A DNA stretch of 64,000 nucleotides from Chitinophaga agri. GTDB taxonomy: Bacteria > Bacteroidota > Bacteroidia > Chitinophagales > Chitinophagaceae. Position numbers and translations under genes: made by a program. The stretch covers positions 6,218,001 through 6,282,000 of the forward strand of contig NZ_CP048113.1 of assembly GCF_010093065.1 (NCBI RefSeq), in the 5' to 3' direction. The notes under the pieces are model-generated. The model was not told the origin of the DNA and did no database searches. It saw only the letters and a list, made by a program, of their open reading frames with translations. Of the stretch, positions 1 to 8,185 are shown piece by piece. Position 1 is the first letter of the stretch; the number at the start of each line of letters is the position of its first letter.

Positions 1-105
1 GGCCTCATCATCACCAGCGGGAATAAACGCATTTTCTGCTGTTTTCCAGTTTTTAGGTATTGCTATAGCATTCATCTTAGCGTCCGGAATGTAAATGGTC
101 GTCAT
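1..105 (-). CDS. Possible 5' end of a hypothetical protein, cut by the window edge
   Basis: Reading the minus strand from an ATG at 105 gives 35 open codons that run off the window (starting MTTIYIPDAKMNAIAIPKNW). No function can be recognised from so short a piece. The gene would be divergent from the prenyltransferase that follows. No TAnnTTTG promoter is visible just upstream on the minus strand, so the start is tentative; an in-frame ATG at 75 is another possible start. Confidence 0.35.
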   Translation of the reverse strand, partial: MTTIYIPDAKMNAIAIPKNWKTAENAFIPAGDDEA

Positions 106-334
106 TGTATAAATATTTGGGAATAACTGATTTATGCGGCAAACTAAAAGAATGTTTTTTTACCTTCCAAAAAATAATCATATGTTGACCAGTATGATTG
201 TGAGCCTGTCCTGATAATACGTTAAAGGCCTATTCTAAGGAAGATATTATCTTTGTAGCAAATTTGTAAATGAGCCCGGCAGTAATGGCCGGAGGAATGG
301 ATAGGAAAAGACGTGTCAACAGCTATTCCTGTCA

Positions 335-342
335 TATCTTTG
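335..342 (+). promoter_or_regulatory. Putative Bacteroidota -7 box (TATCTTTG) for the UbiA gene
   Basis: TATCTTTG matches the TAnnTTTG element exactly and lies 26 bases before the preferred start codon at 369. A second exact copy lies at 248-255. No clear TTG -33 element is seen at the right spacing for either, so this is a moderate call. Confidence 0.4.
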
Positions 343-368
343 CAAAACTGAAAAAAACAACAGCTATA

Positions 369-1235
369 ATGATCGCAACGGTTAATAAATATCTTTCACT
401 GGTTAAATTCAGCCATACCATATTCGCGATGCCTTTCGCACTGACAGGCTTTTTCATTGCTACTACCAAGACTGACGCTACTTTCAGCTGGCAGGTACTG
501 GTAGCAGTCATATTCTGTATGGTTTTTGCCCGTAGTGCAGCGATGGCTTTCAACCGTTATCTGGATGCCGATATCGACAGAAAGAACCCCCGTACCACAC
601 AGCGTGAGATACCAAGAGGTGTGATCACAGAGAAGAATGCGCTGATATTTGTGATCGTGAACTGTCTCCTGTTCATGGCCACTACCTGGTTTATCAACCT
701 GCTGTGCTTTTTCCTGTCGCCGGTTGCACTGATAGTCGTGCTGGGGTACAGCTATACTAAAAGATTCACAGCACTTTGTCACCTGGTACTCGGGCTCGGT
801 TTATCACTTGCGCCGGTAGGTGCGTATATGGCCGTGACGGGACATTTCGCAGTACTGCCGGTATTGTTATCTGTACTGGTATTGTGCTGGGTGGCGGGTT
901 TTGATATCATTTATTCGCTGCAGGACGAAGACTTTGACCGTTCTCTGGCTTTAAATTCTATTCCTACCTGGTTAGGTAAAGCGGGCGCACTGCGCTTCTC
1001 TGAAGGCTTACATGTGGTAGCAGGACTGCTGGCAGTGCTTATCGGTGTGTATGGACAATTTCACTGGTTATATGCTGCAGGTGCACTGATCTTTATTATC
1101 ATGCTGGTAACGCAGCATCTGCTGGTTAAGCCTGATGACCTGAGCCGCGTCAATATTGCATTCATGACAACAAATGGTATTGCCAGTGTGGTATTTGCCG
1201 TATTTGCCATTGCTGATATGTTCATCATCAGATAA
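369..1235 (+). CDS. UbiA-family polyprenyltransferase, probably quinone biosynthesis (4-hydroxybenzoate or MqnP type)
   Basis: A 288-residue integral membrane protein of the UbiA superfamily, which transfers a polyprenyl chain onto an aromatic acceptor. Both Asp-rich motifs are visible: NRYLDADIDRKNPRT in the first cytosolic loop and DIIYSLQDEDFDRS in the second. Several hydrophobic helices lie between and after them. An upstream in-frame ATG at 270 would add 33 residues of non-conserved sequence. ATG 369 (MIATVNKYLSLVKFSH) matches the family N-terminus and follows a TATCTTTG promoter element. The gene ends 9 bases before ruvX, so the two are probably cotranscribed. Members of this branch act in menaquinone synthesis; the exact substrate (4-hydroxybenzoate or a futalosine-pathway naphthoate) is inference. 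Confidence 0.85.
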   Translation: MIATVNKYLSLVKFSHTIFAMPFALTGFFIATTKTDATFSWQVLVAVIFCMVFARSAAMAFNRYLDADIDRKNPRTTQREIPRGVITEKNALIFVIVNCLLFMATTWFINLLCFFLSPVALIVVLGYSYTKRFTALCHLVLGLGLSLAPVGAYMAVTGHFAVLPVLLSVLVLCWVAGFDIIYSLQDEDFDRSLALNSIPTWLGKAGALRFSEGLHVVAGLLAVLIGVYGQFHWLYAAGALIFIIMLVTQHLLVKPDDLSRVNIAFMTTNGIASVVFAVFAIADMFIIR

Positions 1236-1244
1236 AATCTCACT

Positions 1245-1655
1245 ATGGCACGTATCCTCGCAATTGACTACGGAAAGAAAAGAACAGGGCTGGCAGTAAC
1301 CGATCCGTTACAGCTGATAGCCACCGGCCTGACTACGGTCGCTACCCACGACCTGATCCCCTATCTCAAAAAATACCTGGTACAGGAACAGGTTGAACTG
1401 TTCCTGATCGGAGAGCCGAAGAACCTGGATGGTGGCGCGACAGATGCTACTGCACTGGTGACCGAATGTGTGCGTATCCTGCAGAAGAACTTTCCGCAGG
1501 TGCCTGTAAAGAAAGTTGATGAGCGCTTTACATCCAAAATGGCTTTCCAGACAATGATAGACAGTGGCCTTAAAAAGAAGGACCGCCAGAATAAGGCGCT
1601 GGTCGACGAGATCAGTGCGACTATCATTCTGCAGGAATATTTGCAGAATAAGTAA
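1245..1655 (+). CDS. ruvX: Putative Holliday junction resolvase / pre-16S rRNA nuclease RuvX (YqgF)
   Basis: A 136-residue protein with the YqgF RNase H-like fold. The N-terminal ILAIDYGKKRTGLAVTD carries the first catalytic Asp, the middle has IGEPKNLDGG, and the C-terminal half has DERFTSKMA followed by an Asp/Glu-containing helix (ALVDEISATIIL). Length is normal for the family. Members process the 5' end of 16S rRNA and were earlier proposed to resolve Holliday junctions. The start ATG 1245 lies 9 bases after the prenyltransferase stop. Confidence 0.9.
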   Translation: MARILAIDYGKKRTGLAVTDPLQLIATGLTTVATHDLIPYLKKYLVQEQVELFLIGEPKNLDGGATDATALVTECVRILQKNFPQVPVKKVDERFTSKMAFQTMIDSGLKKKDRQNKALVDEISATIILQEYLQNK

Positions 1656-1670
1656 TTCCTAATTCATCCT

Positions 1671-1678
1671 TACCTTTG
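1671..1678 (+). promoter_or_regulatory. Putative -7 box (TACCTTTG) for def
   Basis: An exact TAnnTTTG element 21 bases before the def start codon, in the 44-base gap after ruvX. No well-spaced TTG -33 element is seen. The gap also holds a short AATTCCTAATT sequence resembling the heptamer repeats found elsewhere in the window. Confidence 0.45.
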
Positions 1679-1699
1679 CATTTCTGAAAAAAATATAAA

Positions 1700-2278
1700 A
1701 TGATTCTACCTATAGTTGCTTACGGTCATCCGGTATTACGTAAAATGTGTGAAGATATAACCCCTGATTACCCTCAGTTAGAGCAACTGATCGCCAATAT
1801 GTGGGAAACCATGTATGCTTCCAATGGTGTAGGACTGGCTGCTCCGCAGATCAACAGGCCTATCCGCCTTTTCGTGGTTGATAGTGAACAGATCATCAAC
1901 AGCCTGGAAGAGGATGAGAAGAAAGACTATCCTGGCGATAATGGTATAAAACAGACATTTATCAATGCACATATAGTAAGCACCGGCGGAGAAGAATGGG
2001 CGTACAACGAAGGTTGCCTCAGTATCCCTAAAGTGCGTGAAGACGTGTACCGTCCGGAAACCGTAACCATACGTTATGTAGACGAGCAATTCCAGCCTCA
2101 GGAAAAAACCTTCTCCGGCATCACTGCCCGTGTCATCTTCCATGAATACGATCACATCGATGGTAAATTGTTCATCGACCACCTGAAGCCATTAAAGCGC
2201 AGGATGATCAAAGGTAAGCTCGAGGATATCTCCAAAGGCAAGATCCGCGTGGATTATAAGATGGTATTTCATAAATAA
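1700..2278 (+). CDS. def: Peptide deformylase
   Basis: A 192-residue metalloenzyme that removes the formyl group from the initiator methionine of nascent proteins. All three family motifs are present: GVGLAAPQI (residues about 47-55), EGCLSIP with the metal-binding Cys, and HEYDHIDG with the two metal-binding His and the catalytic Glu. The start ATG (MILPIVAYGHPVLRK) fits the family and follows a TACCTTTG element. It has an insertion of about 15 residues after VVDSEQ, common in Bacteroidota deformylases. Confidence 0.95.
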   Translation: MILPIVAYGHPVLRKMCEDITPDYPQLEQLIANMWETMYASNGVGLAAPQINRPIRLFVVDSEQIINSLEEDEKKDYPGDNGIKQTFINAHIVSTGGEEWAYNEGCLSIPKVREDVYRPETVTIRYVDEQFQPQEKTFSGITARVIFHEYDHIDGKLFIDHLKPLKRRMIKGKLEDISKGKIRVDYKMVFHK

Positions 2279-2345
2279 AATAGGTTAAAATTTTGTAATG
2301 TAACAAATCCCGATTATTTTAGTGCCTGCAAACTAATACAATACA

Positions 2346-2894
2346 TTGGGAGCAGCAGTCACATATACAGAATCGGAACTCGTACTTGGCCTTAAAGCCA
2401 GGAGTGAGAAACATTTCGGTTATTTATATGATCATTATTCACCAGCATTATATGGTATTGCGCTTAAAGTGCTGAACGATGAGGCAATCGCTGGTGATGT
2501 GCTGCAGGAAATCTTTCTCAAGATCTGGCGTGGTATTGATCGTTACGATACCGATAAGGGACGCCTGTTTACCTGGATGGTAAATATCGCCCGTAATACC
2601 GCCATTGATACACTCCGCTCAAAGGCCCATAAAATGGGGCAGAAGGTTGCAGAATTAGGGAGCAACGCTCTTGCATCTGACCAGCTGGCTATTTATCCTT
2701 CTGTAGATCATCTCGGATTGGTGAAAGTGCTGGAACAGCTCAGCAAGGAACAACGTGTTATTATAGACCTGGCTTATTATAAAGGATGTACGCAGGATGA
2801 AATAGCGAAGATATTGGACATCCCTCTGGGAACGGTGAAGACCAGGATGCGTAATGCGATCATACAATTGCGGAATATTTTAAAACAGATCTAA
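2346..2894 (+). CDS. ECF-type RNA polymerase sigma factor (copy 1 of a tandem pair)
   Basis: A 182-residue sigma-70 family protein. Region 2 lies at about residues 20-95 (FGYLYDHYSPALYGIALKVL ... DVLQEIFLKIWRGIDRYD) and region 4 at about 125-180 (KEQRVIIDLAYYKGCTQDEI, then IPLGTVKTRMRNAI). The only start codon in a sensible place is TTG at 2346. The next gene, a GTG-initiated RskA-type anti-sigma factor, follows 4 bases after the stop. The protein is very similar to the sigma factor at 4036, and the two share the TYTESELV N-terminus. TGTAACA at 2299-2305, also found upstream of the second copy, is a weak candidate for an autoregulatory promoter element. Confidence 0.92.
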   Translation: MGAAVTYTESELVLGLKARSEKHFGYLYDHYSPALYGIALKVLNDEAIAGDVLQEIFLKIWRGIDRYDTDKGRLFTWMVNIARNTAIDTLRSKAHKMGQKVAELGSNALASDQLAIYPSVDHLGLVKVLEQLSKEQRVIIDLAYYKGCTQDEIAKILDIPLGTVKTRMRNAIIQLRNILKQI

Positions 2895-2898
2895 GCAA

Positions 2899-3810
2899 GT
2901 GGATGTTCAACGTTACATATCGTCCGGTATTATCGAAAACCATATTGCGGGATTGCTCTCCGAGCCTGAGTCCCGTGAAGTGGTCAGCGCTATGCAGCAG
3001 TATCCGGAAGTAGGTGCTGCAGCTGATGCTGTACAACAGGATATGGAGTACTATATTCAGTTATGGGCCCATAAACCGCCGGCAGGTATCAAACGTCAGC
3101 TGATGGAACGTCTCCGCACAGCTGATGTAACCGAAGCTCCTGCTGCTACAGCCGCGCCTGAAACAGTGAAAGAGAAGACTGTTAAAGAAAAAGCAGTCGG
3201 CCAAAAAGCGGTTAAAGAAAAAGAAACGTACGACAACCCTTTCCCTGAAGATATTAAAGAAGGTGCCTCACCACTGCGTATATGGCAATACAGTACGGCT
3301 GCGGCTGTACTACTGCTGCTGGGAAGTGTGACCATGAACGTCCTTTCCTATGGTGATTCCGTGGGTGCCAGACAGGAAAATGCATCATTGCAGTCTGAAC
3401 AGGCTGCACTCACTACAGAGAAAGATGCCCTGAAGGAACAGCTGGAATCAGTTCATAAAGAAATGGCCATTATGAAGGACCCTTCTTTCAAATGGACACG
3501 CATGCCTGCTGTTGGTAAACATACCGGTATAGTAGCTACGGTCGGTTGGAACCCTCAGTCGAAAGAGACATTCATCCTGGCTCAGGCATTACCGGAACCA
3601 CCTGCAGATAAGCAATATCAGCTTTGGGCCATCGTTAACGGTAAGCCAATCGATGCCGGCGTTTTTGAACTGGGAGATAAAGCTCACTCCATACAGAAAG
3701 TGAAGCCTGTAGACAATGCCCAGGTTTTTGCAGTTACACTCGAAAAGAAAGGGGGGAGTCCTTCCCCGACACTGGACCAGATGTTCGTAGCTGGCAAGGT
3801 TTCTGGTTGA
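2899..3810 (+). CDS. RskA-type membrane anti-sigma factor (copy 1)
   Basis: A 303-residue protein, GTG start, 4 bases after its partner sigma factor. Residues 1-75 form the cytosolic anti-sigma region (SSGIIENHIAGLLSEPESRE), followed by a Lys/Glu-rich low-complexity linker at about 90-110 with KEKAV-like repeats. One membrane helix lies at about 131-150, then a short coiled coil (about 157-190). The rest is the periplasmic RskA domain with ADKQYQLWAIVNGKPIDAGVF and a C-terminal LDQMFVAGK. It presumably holds the sigma factor inactive at the membrane. The linker is absent from copy 2. Confidence 0.88.
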   Translation: MDVQRYISSGIIENHIAGLLSEPESREVVSAMQQYPEVGAAADAVQQDMEYYIQLWAHKPPAGIKRQLMERLRTADVTEAPAATAAPETVKEKTVKEKAVGQKAVKEKETYDNPFPEDIKEGASPLRIWQYSTAAAVLLLLGSVTMNVLSYGDSVGARQENASLQSEQAALTTEKDALKEQLESVHKEMAIMKDPSFKWTRMPAVGKHTGIVATVGWNPQSKETFILAQALPEPPADKQYQLWAIVNGKPIDAGVFELGDKAHSIQKVKPVDNAQVFAVTLEKKGGSPSPTLDQMFVAGKVSG

Positions 3811-4035
3811 CCATCCTATTCATTTTACTTCTTTCCTCCAACTATAGCGCTCATTATCAATTATTCCGTAATAATTGCTATCTTTCCTTTATTATTGCAT
3901 TCCCATTAACCATCTATTAGGATTTATTTGGATTGTAACATCAGGTTGTACCGGTAACAGTGCGTGTACTGTAGCACCTGCAGCTGAATGTAGTGAACAC
4001 TGTGAAAAGTATTTTTAACAAAATTATTAACTGTT

Positions 4036-4587
4036 TTGGAATCCGCGTTCACATATACGGAATCTGAGCTGGTGCAGGGGCTGAAAGCCAAAGACCAGAA
4101 GGTATTCGGCTACCTGTATGACCGATATTCACCTGCCTTGTACGGGGTAGCACTTAAAGTGCTCAACGACGAAGGCAACGCGAATGATGTATTGCAGGAA
4201 GTGTTCCTAAAGATCTGGCGTAACATTGACCGGTACGATGAAAGCAAGGGACGCTTGTTCACCTGGATGCTCAATATTACCCGTAACTCTGCGATAGATA
4301 CGCTCCGTTCTAAGGCACATAAAATGGATCAGAAAATCCAAGACATTGGGGATGACGTACATTTATATACAGGTAATTTAACTGTACACCCATCCGTTGA
4401 CCATCTTGGACTTTCAAAGGTTCTTGAGAAACTGACTAAAGAACAACGAATCATCATTGATTTAGCGTACTATAAAGGTTGCACCCAGGAAGAAATATCC
4501 AAGGTGCTGGAAATACCTTTGGGTACTGTAAAAACAAGGATGAGAAATGCTATCATCCAATTACGAAACTTGTTAAAATTAGTATAG
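4036..4587 (+). CDS. ECF-type RNA polymerase sigma factor (copy 2 of a tandem pair)
   Basis: A 183-residue sigma factor with region 2 (DVLQEVFLKIWRNIDRYDES) and region 4 (KEQRIIIDLAYYKGCTQEEI, IPLGTVKTRMRNAI). It is nearly colinear with the sigma factor at 2346. The start codon is again TTG (4036), in the same relative position, which supports both starts. The 225-base gap before it contains TGTAACA (3934-3940) and no recognisable gene. The partner anti-sigma gene starts one base after the stop codon. Confidence 0.92.
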   Translation: MESAFTYTESELVQGLKAKDQKVFGYLYDRYSPALYGVALKVLNDEGNANDVLQEVFLKIWRNIDRYDESKGRLFTWMLNITRNSAIDTLRSKAHKMDQKIQDIGDDVHLYTGNLTVHPSVDHLGLSKVLEKLTKEQRIIIDLAYYKGCTQEEISKVLEIPLGTVKTRMRNAIIQLRNLLKLV

Positions 4588-4588
4588 A

Positions 4589-5422
4589 GTGGACGCATCA
4601 CGTTTCATATCGTCCGGGTTGATCGAAGCTTATGTTATAGGCGTAGCCACCTCCAACGAAGTAGAGGAGCTGGAGCGTGGTATGGCACAGTTTCCGGAAG
4701 TAAAGGCTGCAGTAGATGACTGCCAGCTTGATATGGAGCAGTACATTACCTTACAGGCTAAAACTCCGCCTGCTTCTGTCAGGGAAAACATTCTCAACAT
4801 CATCGCTGAAGAAGAAACAGCCCGTGAAAACGGCACCTATGTTGAAGAAACAACTTTCTCCTTTGATCCTCCTGAAAAGAAGCTCGTAAGCAGTGCCTGG
4901 CGCTGGCTCGCCGCTGCCATCTTCGTATTACTCATCGGTAGTGCCGCAATGAATTATATATTCTTCGGACAGATCAATGACTACAAAGGACGCTACGAAG
5001 CATTGGTCGCTTCGCAAAATACACTCGCATCAGAATCTAATATCTACCGCGCACGCATGGAACAGATGGAGAAATCTATCAACATCTTCAAAGATCCTGC
5101 TATAAAAACGGTAAAGATGCCGGGTACCAAACCTTTCCCTACTGCCATGGCTACCGTATTCTGGAACCAGCAGTCGAAGGAAGTGTTCCTCATGGCCAAC
5201 AATCTCCCGCAACCCGCTGCTGACAAGCAATACCAACTCTGGGCTATCGTAGGTGGCAAACCCGTTGATATGGGTGTGATAGATACCAACGATACCAGCG
5301 AACTGCTGCACAAAATGAAATCCATCGACAACGCTGAAGTGTTTGCCATCACCCTCGAAAACAGAGGTGGTAGCGCTGAACCTACACTTGATCAGATGTA
5401 TGTCGCAGGAAAAGCCAGCTAA
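4589..5422 (+). CDS. RskA-type membrane anti-sigma factor (copy 2)
   Basis: A 277-residue GTG-initiated protein with the same plan as the product at 2899: a cytosolic N-terminal segment (SSGLIEAYVIGVATSNEVEE), one membrane helix at about residues 106-126, a coiled-coil stalk, and a periplasmic RskA domain with ADKQYQLWAIVGGKPVDMGV and the terminal LDQMYVAGKAS. It lacks the Lys-rich linker of copy 1. The one-base gap to the sigma gene indicates translational coupling. Confidence 0.88.
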   Translation: MDASRFISSGLIEAYVIGVATSNEVEELERGMAQFPEVKAAVDDCQLDMEQYITLQAKTPPASVRENILNIIAEEETARENGTYVEETTFSFDPPEKKLVSSAWRWLAAAIFVLLIGSAAMNYIFFGQINDYKGRYEALVASQNTLASESNIYRARMEQMEKSINIFKDPAIKTVKMPGTKPFPTAMATVFWNQQSKEVFLMANNLPQPAADKQYQLWAIVGGKPVDMGVIDTNDTSELLHKMKSIDNAEVFAITLENRGGSAEPTLDQMYVAGKAS

Positions 5423-5447
5423 ACAAGAAAATACATAATTTCGCAAC

Positions 5448-6380
5448 ATGCGAAAACTCTGGATCTACACTGTTACACTGCTGTTTTTGCAGCAAACCTA
5501 TGCGCAGGATACCGCCATCTATAAGGGAATGACCATTAACCTTGATGAAGTGACCGTCGCCGCAAAACGTATAGGCTTTGATGTAAACAGCTTCATTAAA
5601 AGAGTAGAAGACGACACTACTTTCTATCGTGCCTTCAAGAATCTTCACCTGCTCGGTTACACTGCGGATAATGATATACGCATCTATGATAAAGGCAGCA
5701 ACATCCAGGCTTCCCTGAAAAGTCAGACTTTACAGACCATGAAAGGCAGATGCCGGAGTATGCAGGTACTACATCAGGATGTGACCGGCGATTTCTTCGA
5801 TAAAAAAGGGGCATACAATTACTATACAGCGGAGCTTTATGGCAATCTTTTTTTTACAAAAGGTACTGTCTGTGCAGATGCTACCGGCGAAGAGCCTGAA
5901 CAGTCCAAAGGCAGTATGGCCCGGCATAAAGCGCAGTTGAAAAAACTCATCTTCAATCCTGGTAAGCCCGTCAGAGGTGTGCCTATCGTTGGCGGAAAAG
6001 TAGCCATTTTTGATCCTGAAGTCATGCGCCTGTACAACTTCTCTATTACTTCCCAGGAATATCTTGGTGTATCCTGTTACGTGTTCAGTGCAAAAGCAAG
6101 GACCGATCTGAATAGCATGGACAGGGGAGAAATTGTTGTTAATGAACTGATCACCTATTTCAATAAAGAAAATTATGAGATCGTCGGCCGTAAATATTCC
6201 CTTTCCTACAAAACAATGGTATTTGATTTTGATGTGAAAATGGATGTGCAGATGACCAAACAGCAGGGATTACTCATACCGGCACTGGTCACTTATGATG
6301 GCACCTGGGACGTTCCTTTTAAGAAAAGAGAAACGGCTAGGTTCATCGCAAAGTTTCATACTTTCACTACTCCACAGTAA
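5448..6380 (+). CDS. Secreted protein of unknown function
   Basis: A 310-residue protein with a signal peptide (MRKLWIYTVTLLFLQQTYAQ, cleavage after about residue 19). The mature N-terminus contains INLDEVTVAAKR, reminiscent of the short segment found at the N-termini of TonB-linked outer membrane proteins, but there is no recognisable plug or barrel. The rest is a mixed alpha/beta sequence with many aromatic residues and no motif I can name. It follows the second anti-sigma gene by 25 bases and could belong to its transcript. The start codon lies inside a small hairpin (5439-5455). A strong bidirectional terminator follows the stop. Confidence 0.75.
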   Translation: MRKLWIYTVTLLFLQQTYAQDTAIYKGMTINLDEVTVAAKRIGFDVNSFIKRVEDDTTFYRAFKNLHLLGYTADNDIRIYDKGSNIQASLKSQTLQTMKGRCRSMQVLHQDVTGDFFDKKGAYNYYTAELYGNLFFTKGTVCADATGEEPEQSKGSMARHKAQLKKLIFNPGKPVRGVPIVGGKVAIFDPEVMRLYNFSITSQEYLGVSCYVFSAKARTDLNSMDRGEIVVNELITYFNKENYEIVGRKYSLSYKTMVFDFDVKMDVQMTKQQGLLIPALVTYDGTWDVPFKKRETARFIAKFHTFTTPQ

Positions 6381-6382
6381 TT

Positions 6383-6449
6383 AGCAAAAGCATTATAAAA
6401 AGAAAAGGACGCACAGTATGCGTCCTTTTCTTTTTATAATGCTTTTGCT
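6383..6449. terminator. Bidirectional terminator, 31-bp perfect stem
   Basis: Arms 6383-6413 and 6419-6449 are perfectly complementary with a 5-base loop. The stem core (AGAAAAGGACGCA) is flanked by A- and T-rich stretches, so it can end transcription from both convergent genes. Confidence 0.85.
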
Positions 6450-6456
6450 GATCGTC

Positions 6457-8121
6457 TTAGTAAATCACGGTTACGGAGCCAGTCTTCTTCACTTTCTCTC
6501 CTGTTGATACTACTTTATAATCCATCACCCATACATAAGAGCCAACCGGTACTCGTCCCTTTGTCCATGTACCTTTCCAGCCTACTTCGGGATCTGTGGT
6601 ATAATATATCCTTTGTCCCCACCGGTTGAAAATGACTAGCTCAAAATCACTGATCGGACATCGGAATTTCGGTCGGAAATAATCATTAAGTCCATCGGCA
6701 TTCGGCGTAAAGGCTGTTGGCAGATATACCTGACAACCACATTCCTGAAAGGCAATATCTACCTCATCGATTGATTGCCCGCAGCTGTTATTAGCGACGA
6801 TGGCATAATGTCCTGCCTGTGTTACCGGGAATATTGGTAAGGATGAACTATCCTGCCATTTATAGGTCGGACCTGCACCATCCGGATGCAGATTATATAC
6901 TGTGCCCATACACAATAATGTATCTGGTCCCAGGTTAGTACGCAATGTATCTTCAAACAGTACATGGATCGTATCTCTGTCAATACAACGCCCTACTTTG
7001 GCTTCCACCCAGTAATAGCCAGACTCTCTTACATAAAAGGTCGCTTGTTTGGAGGTATCCTGCCAGCGGTAGGTCGCCGTTCCGAAATCCGCTTTCAATA
7101 CCAAAGTCTCTCCCTTACATACCAGTGTATCATTACCCAGATCCAGTTCCCTGTCTGGCTTGTAACGGATCAGGATCGTATCCAGCACTTCACAGGTATT
7201 GTTGATCTCTACAAATACCCAGAGGTCCCAGCGGCTTCTGATCGTGGTTGTTTGTGTGGTAGCACGGTTACCCCAGCGGTAGCCGGTGGCGCCATTGGTG
7301 TAGGCGTCCAGTGTGATGGATTCTCCCGGACAAAGAACGGTATCCTTACCGAGTGAGAACGGATGTACTGCACCGGTGAAAGCGATGTAGATAGTATCCC
7401 GGTACAGGCCACAACCTTTTGCATCAGCTGTTACAATGTACGGTGTGGAGGCCATGGCAGTATCACTGTGTACAATGATATTAGGTGTGATGGCGCCGGT
7501 ACTCCACAGGTATGTACAGTTCTGGGCGGTAGCATCCAGTTCGATGGTTTCGCCGATACACAGTACCAGGCTGCTATCTCCCAGATCAATTTCAGGAACA
7601 GGTGTATAGAAAATATTGACAGAGTCAGGTACCAGGCAACCGTTGATCTTTACTTTGTAGGTGCCCATTGTATCTACCAGGATGCTCGGGTTAGTAGAGC
7701 CGTCCTGCCATTCATAGGTGGCGCCCGGTACATCCGGCGCCGTGAGTGTGATCGTGGTACTGTCACAAAGCGTCTGATCGGTAGGACCGAAATCATAGAT
7801 TACGGGTGCTACGATCGTTAGTGTATTCGTAGAAGTTTGCGGAACGCCGGCACGGTAAGCAATTAATTGCACGGTGTAGTTGCCGACAGTATTATAAAGG
7901 TGTGCTCCCTTTATCCGACGGGAAGTATCAGCCGATCCCGAGGCCGGGTCGCCAAAATACCATCGTACAGAATCAATCCCTGCAAGGTCTGCTTCAGCAA
8001 TCACAAATCTAACACTATCATTCTGGCAGGTCGTCGAGTACGTAAATTGTGTCTGCGCATGGGCTTTAAATGCGCCAAGCGTGGTTATTAAAACCGCGAT
8101 TAATAGATATAGGCTTCTCAT
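6457..8121 (-). CDS. Secreted PKD and repeat protein with T9SS type B (gliding motility-associated) C-terminal domain
   Basis: A 554-residue exported protein. The start chosen is ATG 8121 (MRSLYLLIAVLITTLGAFKA), giving a clean signal peptide ending ...AHAQ; a longer reading to 8208 overlaps rluD and adds no signal. Residues about 30-108 look like a PKD domain (VRWYFGDPAS ... GNYTVQLIAYRAG). Then come five related segments of about 75-90 residues, each opening with LC.GETI.LDA-like sequence and containing Y.WQDGS and a Cys before a DTI strand. The last 90 residues match the CHU_C family sorting domain (FTPNADGLNDYFRPKF, then FELVIFNRWGQRIYYT, ending GSVTVIY). It is probably cell-surface or secreted; the substrate or adhesion partner is unknown. 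Confidence 0.88.
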   Translation of the reverse strand: MRSLYLLIAVLITTLGAFKAHAQTQFTYSTTCQNDSVRFVIAEADLAGIDSVRWYFGDPASGSADTSRRIKGAHLYNTVGNYTVQLIAYRAGVPQTSTNTLTIVAPVIYDFGPTDQTLCDSTTITLTAPDVPGATYEWQDGSTNPSILVDTMGTYKVKINGCLVPDSVNIFYTPVPEIDLGDSSLVLCIGETIELDATAQNCTYLWSTGAITPNIIVHSDTAMASTPYIVTADAKGCGLYRDTIYIAFTGAVHPFSLGKDTVLCPGESITLDAYTNGATGYRWGNRATTQTTTIRSRWDLWVFVEINNTCEVLDTILIRYKPDRELDLGNDTLVCKGETLVLKADFGTATYRWQDTSKQATFYVRESGYYWVEAKVGRCIDRDTIHVLFEDTLRTNLGPDTLLCMGTVYNLHPDGAGPTYKWQDSSSLPIFPVTQAGHYAIVANNSCGQSIDEVDIAFQECGCQVYLPTAFTPNADGLNDYFRPKFRCPISDFELVIFNRWGQRIYYTTDPEVGWKGTWTKGRVPVGSYVWVMDYKVVSTGEKVKKTGSVTVIY

Positions 8122-8185
8122 GGAGGGACATGGGTAAGGTGCTAAATTAAAACAAAAAATGATATGTTTTATTTTTTTAATGGAA

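Noticed and set aside
270..368. N-terminal extension of the UbiA gene from ATG 270
   Set aside because: The 33 added residues are basic and not family-like, and an exact promoter element (335-342) lies inside the extension.
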